Source: an uncultured Monoglobus sp. (GTDB taxonomy: Bacteria > Bacillota > Clostridia > Monoglobales > Monoglobaceae). From it: a DNA stretch of 64,000 nucleotides. The stretch is taken from contig CANRHV010000004.1 in the NCBI GenBank assembly GCA_947630505.1, positions 16,816 to 80,815 of the forward strand, read 5' to 3'. The translations under genes and the position numbers were made by a program. The notes under the pieces were generated by a model. The model worked only from the letters and a program-made list of their open reading frames with translations. It searched no databases and was not told the DNA's origin. This document shows, piece by piece, positions 17,562 to 27,700 of the stretch (its first letter is position 1; the number at the start of each line of letters is the position of its first letter).

Positions 17562-19286
17562 TTATTCGGTTTGCTCGTCTGAGACGTCGGATTCCGATCC
17601 GTCGGCTGCTTCCGTTTCCGCGTCGGCCGCGGCATAGGTTTCGGCCGAGCCGGCGTCCGCCGCCGTCTGCAGAGCCTCGGTCGGAGGAGGAAGCGGCGGA
17701 TTGGCGCTGTCGAACACTTCCTGAGTTGTGTTGCCCTCGTCGTCGGTCACGGTTTTTGTCGCCACAATGTTATTGCCATCGTTCACAACGTCTATTTTTT
17801 CATCGGGGAGCGATACTCTCGAGCCTACTATGCTTACCGAAAGCGTGCCGCCGCCCGCCGACACGAATATCCTTATGGGATATTCGGTGCTGTTTTCGAA
17901 TATAAACTCGGGACCGCCCCACGATACGGTCGCGTCCATGCCCTTTGGTACGTATGTCACGTCCTTTGAATGGGAAGTGCGCTCGATAACGTCAAGTCCC
18001 GCTCTGTTTACTGCGCAGTATATCGTGGATGAAACCTGGCATATTCCGCCGCCGTAATCGGTCTCGCTGACGGTTTCGCCGCCCTTTACAACGTAAACCG
18101 GAGCGGGCAGATATCCTCGGCCGGGCGTTCTCTCGCCAACGACCTTGTTGAAGTCGAACCTCTCGCCCGGAAGCAGCTCAAGTCCGCTTATCGTGTTCGA
18201 GCTTAATGAGATATTGTTTGACCTCGAGGCGCTGCTGCCGCCGTATGATGTGGTGTAGGTTCCAAGCGTGTCCTCGTACATTATGCTCTGCAGAAACGCG
18301 GTGTCCGCCGCGGGCTGAACCAGCTGGACCGGAACGCTGTACTCGATCTCGGATTGGTTGACCGCCTTCTCGATCTCGGCCTTGCTCACAACTATCTGCG
18401 GCTTTGAGGGCACAACATATACCTTGTTGTTCTCGTCTTTAGCGTATGACGCGTTCACCGCCGGAGATGTGATGTAATTATAGAACGCGTCCAAATCGAG
18501 CGGCTCCGCGTCCGTTATCAGCGGCTCGAATGTAACGTCGCCGAAATTAAACGTGCATATCTGATCAAGAACGCTGCTTACAGCCGCGTTCATGTCGACT
18601 TTAACGCCCTGCTGGGGTTTCGCGATAATGATGTTGTCACCGTCGCCCAATCTGTAGGTATAGCCCAGAGGATCCTTTTCGTATGGCGAGCACAAATCGC
18701 TTATGGCGCCCGTCAGGGCCTGCTCGTCGTACGAAACCGCGGGAGTCAGCTCGGTCTTTGAGAAAAGATCGACTGTGAAATTTTTGAGCTTGCTGATAAA
18801 TCCGGGCTCCTCGCGTCCCGCGTTATACGCATCGCTTGCCATCTTCTCGGGTTCAAACACCATCGAAAGATTGTTGATGTTTATCGTCGAGCTTGAGTCC
18901 ATACAATGGAAGTTGATGGTTTTGTCGGCGATTTTGTCCTGACTGTATGCGGAGCTTAGCGCTTCCGCCGCGTCCGTCTGGGTCATGCCGCCGACTTCAA
19001 CATTGTCGATATAAGTGTGCGGCATTATCTTGTCGTACGCGTTCACATACGCGCCGTAGCCTATGGCGGCGACCGCTATGATCCCCGCCGCGCACCCCGC
19101 TATTATGGCCGGCATATGTGATTTTTTACTCTTTTTGCCCGATCTTGTTTTTTTGGGAGCCTTTTTTTCGATTTTAGCGGCGGATTGCGCGGCCCTTTCC
19201 GCGCGGCTCCGCGTATCGCCGCTTTTTATTTCCTCTTTGATATCATCTCCGATATCTTTTGAAACAGTGTTTTCACTGTCTGACAT
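17562..19286 (-). CDS. VanW family protein with peptidoglycan-binding-4 repeats
   Basis: A 574-residue surface protein. A charged N terminus of about 57 residues precedes one membrane helix (MPAIIAGCAAGIIAVAAIGY). Two PG_binding_4-like (YoaR-type) regions follow at roughly 90-215 and 225-335, with YIDNVEVGGMTQTDAAEAL. The VanW domain lies at about 360-490, with LLPGERFDFNKVVGERT and DYGGGICQVSSTIY. The last 60 residues are low-complexity and acidic (PLPPPTEALQ onward). VanW itself is an accessory gene of some vancomycin-resistance clusters with no proven reaction; the presence of this domain does not mean resistance. Most Clostridia carry several such wall-associated proteins. Confidence 0.87.
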   Translation of the reverse strand: MSDSENTVSKDIGDDIKEEIKSGDTRSRAERAAQSAAKIEKKAPKKTRSGKKSKKSHMPAIIAGCAAGIIAVAAIGYGAYVNAYDKIMPHTYIDNVEVGGMTQTDAAEALSSAYSQDKIADKTINFHCMDSSSTININNLSMVFEPEKMASDAYNAGREEPGFISKLKNFTVDLFSKTELTPAVSYDEQALTGAISDLCSPYEKDPLGYTYRLGDGDNIIIAKPQQGVKVDMNAAVSSVLDQICTFNFGDVTFEPLITDAEPLDLDAFYNYITSPAVNASYAKDENNKVYVVPSKPQIVVSKAEIEKAVNQSEIEYSVPVQLVQPAADTAFLQSIMYEDTLGTYTTSYGGSSASRSNNISLSSNTISGLELLPGERFDFNKVVGERTPGRGYLPAPVYVVKGGETVSETDYGGGICQVSSTIYCAVNRAGLDVIERTSHSKDVTYVPKGMDATVSWGGPEFIFENSTEYPIRIFVSAGGGTLSVSIVGSRVSLPDEKIDVVNDGNNIVATKTVTDDEGNTTQEVFDSANPPLPPPTEALQTAADAGSAETYAAADAETEAADGSESDVSDEQTE

Positions 19287-19430
19287 TTACTCTCACCCCG
19301 CCTATAAAATCATTCAATTTATATTCTCTCACAAAATTCGACAAAAATCAATCTTTATTTCGAATTTAAATAAATTGTTATAAAAATTTAATATTAGACA
19401 AATTTTTATATTTGTTCGCAGTGCGCTCAA

Positions 19431-20615
19431 TTATCGGCCGCTTAAAAGGCTTATCACAAACTGAGCCGCGGTCCTGCCCGAAAAACCGTTGTACTGTACC
19501 TGCCACGTCAGCGCCCGCGCTCTGATCTCGTCGGTCATCTCGATATTGTGCCGCGCCAGCATGTCGCGCACGATCAGCAAATACTCCTTTTGAGTGGGGG
19601 TCAGGAAGCTCAGATTGATCCCGAACCGCTCCGAGAGGGATTTGCGCTCGCTGATGGCTTCGCTTCTGTGTATCTCGTCTCCGCCCTCGCGGTCCGACCA
19701 GGTCTCTTTTATCAGTCTGCGCCTGTTGGACGTGGCATATATCAGGATGTTTTTGCCCCTCGCCTCGGTCTGGCCGTCCAGAGCTACTTTAAGCTCCTTG
19801 TATCCCGGGTCGTCGGGCTCGAAAGATAAATCGTCTATAAAAACAATATATTTCAGCATATCATTGTTTATGCTGTCAAGAACCCGTCCCAGACGGCTCA
19901 GATCGGATTTTTTCAGTTCGACCAGCCTGAGGCCCCTGTCCTTGAACATATTGAGGCAGGCCTTAACGCAGGATGACTTGCCGGTGCCGCTGCTGCCCGT
20001 GAGCAGCACGTCATTGGCGGGCAGACCGTCCACAAAGCTCTCGGTGTTTTCGATAAGAACTTTTTTCTGATGCTCGAGCCCCACAAGATCATCAAAGGTG
20101 ATCGGGTCGGCGTTCAGTATGCCGCGGAGCCTGCCGTTTTCCCATTTGAGCGCGGCGTATGCCGAGGTTCTGCCGGTGCCGAATATCTCGGCGTGGGCCA
20201 GCATGGCGCCCATAAGCGCCTCCTTTGACGAGGCGTTCATCATTCCGAGCAGCGAGTGGGCGTATCCGCCGGGGCCCGCCGCGATCGGCGGCGTGTTTAT
20301 AGACGAGAACGGGACCAAGCCCCTCTCGCGGCACAAGGCGTCCCAATCGGGGGTCAGCAGTTCCTCGAAAACCGCCGCGGTGTCTCGCCTCAGAAAGGCG
20401 CGGACGGTCTCGGGATCGGGCAGATCGTCGCTCTCAAGCATGGCGCGCAGCGCGTATTCCTTGACGATCGAGCCTTCCGTCAGGCGCTCGCCCGAAAATT
20501 TTATCAGGCGCCGAACCGCCTTGTAATACGCGTCCTCGTCTCCCCGTTTTTTGAATTTAAGGAGCGCGCGTATCGTTTTGTCTTTGTTTAATTCGCTGAA
20601 AATAAATAAGTTCAT
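19431..20615 (-). CDS. DUF815 family AAA ATPase
   Basis: A 394-residue protein. The N-terminal half is helical without known motifs. The C-terminal half is an AAA-type ATPase of the DUF815 family, with FDDLVGLEHQKKVLIENTES ahead of Walker A (LLTGSSGTGKSSC), Walker B (YIVFIDDLSFE), sensor 1 in IYATSNRRRLIKETW and a closing domain with FSGRTAAQFVISLL. DUF815 proteins are widespread in Firmicutes and Proteobacteria with no established client. It starts 15 bases after the CsaB fusion gene, so the two form an operon on the minus strand. Confidence 0.87.
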   Translation of the reverse strand: MNLFIFSELNKDKTIRALLKFKKRGDEDAYYKAVRRLIKFSGERLTEGSIVKEYALRAMLESDDLPDPETVRAFLRRDTAAVFEELLTPDWDALCRERGLVPFSSINTPPIAAGPGGYAHSLLGMMNASSKEALMGAMLAHAEIFGTGRTSAYAALKWENGRLRGILNADPITFDDLVGLEHQKKVLIENTESFVDGLPANDVLLTGSSGTGKSSCVKACLNMFKDRGLRLVELKKSDLSRLGRVLDSINNDMLKYIVFIDDLSFEPDDPGYKELKVALDGQTEARGKNILIYATSNRRRLIKETWSDREGGDEIHRSEAISERKSLSERFGINLSFLTPTQKEYLLIVRDMLARHNIEMTDEIRARALTWQVQYNGFSGRTAAQFVISLLSGR

Positions 20616-20630
20616 ATATCTTTCCTCTTT

Positions 20631-22913
20631 TTAATTTGAAATTATCTCGATCGCCTTTTCGGCGTTCAGTTTGGCGAGCTTAGCCAGCTCGGCGGTCGAT
20701 TTTTTCAGCTCCGCGCTGATCGAATCGCGGCTGAGCATAACTCTGTCGATCATGCGGTCAAGCTCCGCGGAATTCAGGTTTTCCACCGCAAGCTCGTCGC
20801 TTCGGCCGATATATCCGATGATCGCGCTGACCTTCGGGTCATAGATAAGGCCGATTATCGGGGTCGCCACCGAGGCGGCGTATATAAGCATATGGAGCCT
20901 CATTCCGATAACGAGCCGCGAGCGCTTCGCTATCCCAAGTATTTCGGCGGGAGTCAGGTTTTCGGGAGCCGCCAATCCGCAGGGTCCCGAAAGCTTCGCC
21001 GCTCTTTTGCTTATTTCGGTGTCCTTTGGGCACTGCATGGGAACGAAAAGAGTTCTGAGCCCGTATTTTTTATAAATATATTTCGCCGATTCCGCGATCT
21101 CGCTCTCGAAGTTCTCGCCGAGCGTTTTCCACGGCCTGATAGAAACGCAGACGAAATCCTCGCCCGGGCTTATGCCGCATTTTGAAAGTATCTCGTCGGC
21201 CGCCTCGTCGGAGCAGGGGCTCAGCGTGAACGCGGGGTCGGCCGTGACCCGTATGTTCGGGTTGTCGACGCCGATTTTTTTTAGCTCGTCCAATGATGAT
21301 TTTTCCCTTAGAGTTATAAGGTCGGCCTTGCCGAGAGCGTGGCGTATCTTCGGGTAGTTGCGGCGGTTCAGTATCGGGCCTATGCCGTTGGCGTAGAGCA
21401 TGACGCGTGTGCCTAGCCTAGCCGCGGTTTCGATTATAAACAGGTAGTACGCCAGAGATTTGTCGCTGGTGATGTCCTGGATAAGGCTTCCGCCGCCGCT
21501 GATCAAGAGCTTGGTTTTTTTCAGATTGCGCCTTAGCGCGGCGACGTTAAAGCGATGTTCCGAGTCGACCCCGAACAGCGCCGAGGTCTCCTTCGGGTTG
21601 TTTGAGAGAACCAAAATTTTTATGTCGGGCCTGAGTTCTCTCAGGTTGCTTATTATCGCCTTTAATATTGAGTCGTCGCCGCTGTTGTCAAAACCGTAAT
21701 AGCCCGAGATCATAACGTCGTATTCGCGGTTTTTTTGCGGAGGCGGCGGATACTCGGCCGCGCAGTCAAAGTCGCTGACAGACACGTCGTTTATACCCTC
21801 GTTTTTTATCACGCTTATATACATTTTCATGGCGTCGTCCGCCATTGTCTCTATCGAGTAGTATTTTTCGACCACCTCTTTGGCGTAGGAGCCCAGAGCT
21901 TCACGCTCGGCCGCGCTCATTTTCATCAGCTCGGTTATGTCGCGCAGCAGCTTCTCCTCGGTGGTGCCGCCGCAGCCGCGGCAGCAGAAATTTGTGTCGA
22001 TCGAGATTTTGAGTTTATCCTGCGAAAAGATGCCGATATAGCCCTCGTTTCCCGCGATTATCGACGGTTTTTCCGCCGCCATCGCCTCAAGAGCCGCGCG
22101 GCTCACGCCCACGAAGATCTCGCCGCTCGCCACCAGCTTGTTTATGTCGGTGCGGCTGCCGGTGTATTTGATCAATGATTTTTTCAGACGGTCGTTTACC
22201 GCGTCGGCCTCGTCGCGCACGGCTTTGAAGTCTCCGCCGCCGCCCACGATCAGTATCTCGAGATCATTGATCTCGCGGTCAAGCTTTTCGGCGATAGCGA
22301 TAAGCTTGTGCGCTGCCAGGCTCCGATCCGCGTCCATGCGGCTGACATAAACGATGCGCCGCTTTTCGGGTCTTAGGCCGAACTCCCGAGCCATATCCGA
22401 ATAATCGGTGTTTTTTGAAAATTTCGCCGTGTCGATGCCGTTTATGGTGACCCTGATGTTTTCGGGCTTTATGCCGTAGTTGTCGATCAGATATTTTTTT
22501 ATATCGTCGCTCACCGCCAGAGAGCGGTCGCCCCATTTGCTTATATATTTATAAGGAAATCTCAGACTGAAAACCCAGTGCGCCGTTGTGACAAACCTGA
22601 AATTGACCGATCTTCTGATCATGTTCAGTATAAAGCAGGGGATCCTGGCGTGGCCGTGTACCACGTCGAAACTCTCCCGCTTGATCAGTTTTTTCAGAAT
22701 ATTGTATGAGGTCATAACGTCGGAGGGATTTTTTTCCGACATGGGCACATAGATATGATTGACGCCCGCCTCGCGGAGCTCGCTTTCATACGCGCCGCCG
22801 GCCGATGCAACCCAGACATCGACGCCCCGCCTTTTGAGAGCCTTTGAAAGCTCAACGATATGGGTCTCGGCGCCGCCGATATCCAGCTTCATTGTCGCCA
22901 TCAGAACCTTCAT
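20631..22913 (-). CDS. csaB: Glycosyltransferase (GT4) fused to polysaccharide pyruvyltransferase CsaB
   Basis: A 760-residue fusion. Residues about 1-380 are a GT4-type glycosyltransferase: MKLDIGGAETHIVELSKALK at the N terminus, VVHGHARIP, a Rossmann segment RRIVYVSRMD and a donor-binding region ending in AAEKPSIIAGNEG. Residues about 400-760 are a CsaB-type pyruvyltransferase: ISGYYGFDNSGDDSILKAI, LLISGGGSLIQDITSDKS, LYANGIGPILNRRN and IGMRLHMLIYAA. CsaB adds pyruvate ketals to the secondary wall polysaccharide to which SLH-domain proteins bind. The fused glycosyltransferase probably builds part of the same polymer. CsaB alone is usually about 370 residues. It has its own minus-strand promoter and is followed by the DUF815 gene. 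Confidence 0.88.
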   Translation of the reverse strand: MKVLMATMKLDIGGAETHIVELSKALKRRGVDVWVASAGGAYESELREAGVNHIYVPMSEKNPSDVMTSYNILKKLIKRESFDVVHGHARIPCFILNMIRRSVNFRFVTTAHWVFSLRFPYKYISKWGDRSLAVSDDIKKYLIDNYGIKPENIRVTINGIDTAKFSKNTDYSDMAREFGLRPEKRRIVYVSRMDADRSLAAHKLIAIAEKLDREINDLEILIVGGGGDFKAVRDEADAVNDRLKKSLIKYTGSRTDINKLVASGEIFVGVSRAALEAMAAEKPSIIAGNEGYIGIFSQDKLKISIDTNFCCRGCGGTTEEKLLRDITELMKMSAAEREALGSYAKEVVEKYYSIETMADDAMKMYISVIKNEGINDVSVSDFDCAAEYPPPPQKNREYDVMISGYYGFDNSGDDSILKAIISNLRELRPDIKILVLSNNPKETSALFGVDSEHRFNVAALRRNLKKTKLLISGGGSLIQDITSDKSLAYYLFIIETAARLGTRVMLYANGIGPILNRRNYPKIRHALGKADLITLREKSSLDELKKIGVDNPNIRVTADPAFTLSPCSDEAADEILSKCGISPGEDFVCVSIRPWKTLGENFESEIAESAKYIYKKYGLRTLFVPMQCPKDTEISKRAAKLSGPCGLAAPENLTPAEILGIAKRSRLVIGMRLHMLIYAASVATPIIGLIYDPKVSAIIGYIGRSDELAVENLNSAELDRMIDRVMLSRDSISAELKKSTAELAKLAKLNAEKAIEIISN

Positions 22914-22953
22914 ATGAAATACCTTTTCCTTTCTTTTTCACACAATTTATTTA

Positions 22954-22982
22954 ATTTTAAATCAGTTTTTGTAAAATTGCAA
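22954..22982 (-). promoter_or_regulatory. Promoter of the csaB operon
   Basis: Read on the minus strand, TTGCAA (22982-22977) and TAAAAT (22959-22954) are 17 bases apart, about 40 bases before the csaB fusion start. Confidence 0.55.
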
Positions 22983-23023
22983 GACCTATGTGAATTTTTT
23001 TGTAAAAAAATCAGACTTAATTA

Positions 23024-23052
23024 TTGCAAATATAAAATTAATATGTTATAAT
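23024..23052 (+). promoter_or_regulatory. Promoter of the DHHW-protein gene
   Basis: TTGCAA at 23024-23029 and a perfect TATAAT at 23047-23052 with 17-base spacing. The transcript would start near 23059, leaving a leader of about 90 bases. Confidence 0.65.
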
Positions 23053-23147
23053 AATTCCGTTTGTTACAAAAAGGACATTTGTCAGAAAAATTTTTCAAGA
23101 ACCGGTAATATTATGTGTGAAAGTAAAAGTTTTAAGAGGGTGAATGG

Positions 23148-24704
23148 ATGTTAAGCAAAACAATAAAAACGCTGTGCGCCGCAGCGGTCTTTATTATATG
23201 CGCGGCGGTCGGATTTTCGGCTTTCGCGGATGAATCGGTTACGGTTCGGCTCGACGGGGGCAAAATTGATTTTGACACCGCGCCGCAGCTTGTGAACGAC
23301 CGCACGTTTGTGCCTATGAGAGCCATATTCGAGGCGTACGGCGCGGTGATATATTGGAACGACAGCGAAAAGTCCGTCACGTCAAAGTATAACGGCGTTG
23401 AGATATATTTAAAGATCGGCGATGAGGAAATGCTGGTAAACGGCGAGAGCGTAAGTCTTGACGCGGCGCCGTTTATCGCGGACGACAGAACGCTCGTGCC
23501 GGTGCGCGCCATATCCGAGGCGTTCGGCAGCCGCGTTGAGTGGGACGAGGATGAGAGAGTTGTTTCGATCATTTCGCCCGTTGAGGAAAACAGTGTGCTG
23601 AATGACGTTGTTATCAATAATGATTACAGATACACGGGCTATGACGGAGAGTATAACGGGGTTTCGATTTTCGACAACTACGGCACCGACTTTTTCGGAA
23701 TGGAGCTTCTGGCCATCACCCCGTGGCGCGGAGAGCAGTACGCGGAGATAGTGAACGGAATGGCCGAGGATCTGCCCGATGTGCGGGTGTTCTGCGGAGT
23801 GCCTCCCACGGCCGCGGAATTTTACGCCACCGATACATACAAGACGAATTACAAGTCGTCGATAGCTCATATATACAACAAACTGAGCGACAGGGTCACG
23901 CCTCTGAATCTGGAGGGCGCGATGAACACCAATCTGGGCAATTATCTGTATTTCAGGACCGACCATCACTGGACCCACTTCGGCGCGTACTGCGCTTACC
24001 TTGAGTTTTGTGACAAGGCGGGAGCGCCTTTTCCGAGCCTTGACGATTTTGAGGTCACGGTCAAGGATGAGTATCTGGGCTCTTGGAGCAAGGCCACCGA
24101 GGGCACGCGCGGACACAATCTGCTCGGCCTGAAGCCCGACGAGATGATATTGTATGAGCCTATCGTCAATTATTCGGGCATGTCGTATCATGATATGGCG
24201 TTTGAAAAACCGATCAAGGAAATGGTGCTGCTCAACGAAAATTTTGACGATTACAACGTGTTCCTTGAGGGCGATTATCCGCTTGAGCATTTTCATACCG
24301 ACACGGACAACGGAAAGTCGATATGCGTGATCAAAGAGTCTTACGGAAACGCGTTCTCAACATGGCTGGTGAACAGCTATGAGGATATATACGTTGTTGA
24401 CTACCGTCAGTTTAACGGCCACGGCGACACGGACGACATGTTCACGGTCAAGGATTTTTATAATCTGCATCCGTTTGACGATTTGCTGATCTTAAGCTAT
24501 CCTTACACGATCCTGGCCGATGATCTGCGTCAGATGCTGGGCGAGATGTGGCGGGAGGGATACGAAAATCCCGAGCGGGTAACCGAGTATGTTCCGGATA
24601 AGATATACGGTGCAGAAAACGAGTCCGAACCCGAGAGCGAATCAGAGGATGAGCCCTTGCCCACCTTGGTTCCGGAGCCTCAGTCGGACGGCCTGATATT
24701 TTAA
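23148..24704 (+). CDS. Secreted DHHW-family protein with stalk (copper-amine-oxidase-N-like) domain
   Basis: A 518-residue exported protein with a signal peptide of about 27 residues (cleavage near GFSAFA-DE). Residues about 30-145 form two copies of the stalk domain found at the N terminus of copper amine oxidases (RTFVPMRAIFEAYGA and RTLVPVRAISEAFGS), here a wall-binding module, not an oxidase. Residues about 165-480 are a DHHW/AlgJ-like SGNH-type domain: YFRTDHHWTHFGAY with the family's Asp-His-His-Trp, and KESYGNAFSTWL with a candidate nucleophilic serine. Relatives O-acetylate exopolysaccharides. The tail is acidic and Pro-rich. No membrane O-acyltransferase gene is adjacent. Confidence 0.83.
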   Translation: MLSKTIKTLCAAAVFIICAAVGFSAFADESVTVRLDGGKIDFDTAPQLVNDRTFVPMRAIFEAYGAVIYWNDSEKSVTSKYNGVEIYLKIGDEEMLVNGESVSLDAAPFIADDRTLVPVRAISEAFGSRVEWDEDERVVSIISPVEENSVLNDVVINNDYRYTGYDGEYNGVSIFDNYGTDFFGMELLAITPWRGEQYAEIVNGMAEDLPDVRVFCGVPPTAAEFYATDTYKTNYKSSIAHIYNKLSDRVTPLNLEGAMNTNLGNYLYFRTDHHWTHFGAYCAYLEFCDKAGAPFPSLDDFEVTVKDEYLGSWSKATEGTRGHNLLGLKPDEMILYEPIVNYSGMSYHDMAFEKPIKEMVLLNENFDDYNVFLEGDYPLEHFHTDTDNGKSICVIKESYGNAFSTWLVNSYEDIYVVDYRQFNGHGDTDDMFTVKDFYNLHPFDDLLILSYPYTILADDLRQMLGEMWREGYENPERVTEYVPDKIYGAENESEPESESEDEPLPTLVPEPQSDGLIF

Positions 24705-24779
24705 AAGTTTATATAAATTTTAAATCGCCGCGCGTTGGCGCGGAGCCTATAATTATTTCAGTAAAAGGAGTAGAGTACA

Positions 24780-27700
24780 TTGTATTTGGCGTATTTGATA
24801 GCGGTATTGTTTATCTTGCTTTTTGCCGCTGTGCAGAAATTTGTTAATCCGAACCGGCTTGCTCCGGCGCTTCCGGAACTCGAGCCGGAACCCGAGCACA
24901 AAAGCGGAAAAAAGAAAAAAGGGAAAAAAGTTGAAAAAGCAGAAAACAACGCGGAAGAAACCCGCAAGATCCCTAAGTTTTCACTCAAGAAAAACGAGAT
25001 CCCGACTCGCTTTTTCGTGATCGCGGCGCTTGCCGCATTGGCGGTCAGAATGTTTATGGGATACTTTTTAAAGGGCTATGACACCGATATGTCGTGCTGG
25101 ATCGCGTGGGGAAGCAAGCTCATTTCCGAGGGTCCGGGTCATTTCTACGCGCCCGACTATTTCTGTGATTATCCTCCCGGATATATCACGATCCTGGGAT
25201 TTTTCGCGTGGTTAAATCAGACCTTCGGCCTTTCCGACAAGGCGACGCAGCTCTGCTTCAAGATGCCCGGAATACTTGCCGATCTCGGTTTGATGATAGC
25301 CGTTTTCAAAATCGGATCAAAGGAGCTTGGCAAAAAGCAGGCTCTCATACTCGGCATATTTTTGATGCTCAATCCTCTGCTTCTTGTCAATTCCTCGGCG
25401 TGGGGGCAGATCGAGTCGCTTTTGTCTCTGTTCCTTGTGCTTTCTATGTATAATCTTTACAAAAAGAACTGGTACCTGTCGGGCATATTGTATGTTTTGG
25501 CGGTTCTGATAAAACCCCAGGCGTTGATGGTGGGCCCCGTGTTCCTGTTCGCGTTTGTGGCAAGCCGCGACTGGAAGATGATCCTAAAAATGATAGGTAT
25601 AGGAATTATTCTCGCGTTTTTGTTTATTGTGCCGTTTAATTACGATGCGTGGGCTTCGGGCGCGGGCTTCGGAGCGGCGTTTAATCCTATGTGGATAATC
25701 AAAAAATACGGAAGCACATTGGCTTCATATCCGTATTTCACGATCAACGCGTTTAATATTTATTCGCTGTTTAAACTCAATTGGGTATCTCTCGAGATGG
25801 GAGGAACAGCGCAGACGCTGCTTAATATTCTCAATTATCTGATGATAATTGTCGCGGTCGGCGGCGCTTTTGTCCTGTATATCAAAATAAAGAGCGAAAG
25901 CGGAAAGATTTTTATTCCCTCGTTCTTTATAATCGCGTTCCTTTTCACGTTCGGACTCAAAATGCACGAGCGTTATTTGATAACGCCGATAATATTCTTA
26001 TTATTCGAGTATATGCTCTCGAAGAATAAGAGGACGCTTTGGGTTTTCACGGTGTTCAGCTCGGTGAACTTCATAAACGTGTTCTGTATTTTGCGCTATA
26101 AGCTTATGTTTAACACGACCGGTCCGCACTATTCGGCTTTGTCTCTGGCGTCGCTGATCGAGGTTGTAACCTTTATTGTGTCGATGCTCATCTTTTTGCA
26201 GGATTATATTTTAAATCCGGTCGAAGGCGCGGACGGCAAAGAGCTTCCTCTCGACAGATTGAGCGCGAAGATCAAGACGACGTATCTCAGCGCCGTATCA
26301 AAAGTATACGCAAAGACAAGCGGACTTTTGCGCATTGATCCCAAAACGCCTCAAAAGACCGAAAAGATAGTCAGAGCCGATATGCTCATAATGGCTGTGA
26401 TCGTGGTGATATACAGCGTTGTGGCTTATATAAACCTCGGCGGATTTAACAACCCTCAGACGTTTTATAAGCCGTCAGCGGTAAACGAGCAGGTGACTAT
26501 TGATTTCGGCTCGACACAGACCGTCGATACGGTCACGTATTACGACGGCATAGGCGATGTGTCCAAAGACCCGGGATTAAAGCTCTCGGCTTCGACCGAC
26601 GGCAAAAACTGGACTGATATAAACGTGACGACCAAACTTCTTTCCGTGTTTAAATGGGAGGTCGTGAAGCTGTCAAGCCCCACCCAGGCGAGGTATATAC
26701 GCGGAGTCGCGGAATCGACGGATTACCGTTTGTTCGAGGTGGCTTTCTGGAGACCCGACGGCACGAAGATCGACGTGCAGAACGTCACGGGACCCGGCGA
26801 CTGTGCCAATATAGCGGACGAGCCCGATACCGCGCAGTACAGGACCTCGTTTAAAAACAGCACATACTTTGATGAGATCTATCATCCGCGCACCGCGTAT
26901 GAGCATTTGCACATGATGCCTTATTACGAGACGACGCATCCGCCCCTCGGCAAGCTCATTATGTCGATTGGAATCGCGATATTCGGCATGTGCCCCTTCG
27001 GTTGGAGATGTATGGGAACGCTGTTCGGCGTTATCATGCTGCCGCTGATGTATGTTCTGCTCAAAAAGCTGTTTGAGCGCACAAGATACTCGGTGCTCGG
27101 CACCTTGATCTTCGCCTTTGATTTTATGCACTTCTCACTGACCCGCATGGGAACTATAGACTCGTATCCGGTGACGTTTATAATCGCCATGTATCTGTTT
27201 ATGTTCCTGTTCGGCAAAAGGGCGCTTGATTACGCCAAGAACTCGCCCGAAAAGCTGAGAAACGGAAAGACATATCTGCGCCTTCTGGGAACGTTGGCTC
27301 TTTCCGGACTTATGTTCGGTTTCGGCGCCGCGTCAAAGTGGATATGTATTTACGCGGGCGGCGGTCTGGCGGTCGAGCTGCTGCTGATATTTATCGGCAC
27401 ATATATGGCGCTGCCCAAAAAGAAAAAGAAGCTCTTCTGGGGATTTTTGATAAAGACATGTCTGGCGTGTCTGGTGTTGTTTGTGGCGATCCCCGGCGCG
27501 ATCTACGTGCTTTCGTATCTGCCGATTTCAATGGTCGAGGGCTATCCGGACGTATGGCACACAATGCTCAGGAACCAAAGCTATATGTTTAACTATCATA
27601 AGGACCTTGACGCCACACATCCGTACTCGTCAAAGTGGTATCAGTGGGCGATCGACTACAGGCCTCTCTGGGGATATTCCGCGCCGGTCGAGACTGTCGG

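Noticed and set aside
17562..19286. VanW gene as evidence of vancomycin resistance
   Set aside because: No vanH, vanA/B, vanX or vanRS genes nearby; VanW domains are common in Clostridia wall proteins.
23240..23585. Copper amine oxidase
   Set aside because: Only the N-terminal stalk modules are present; the catalytic oxidase domain is missing.
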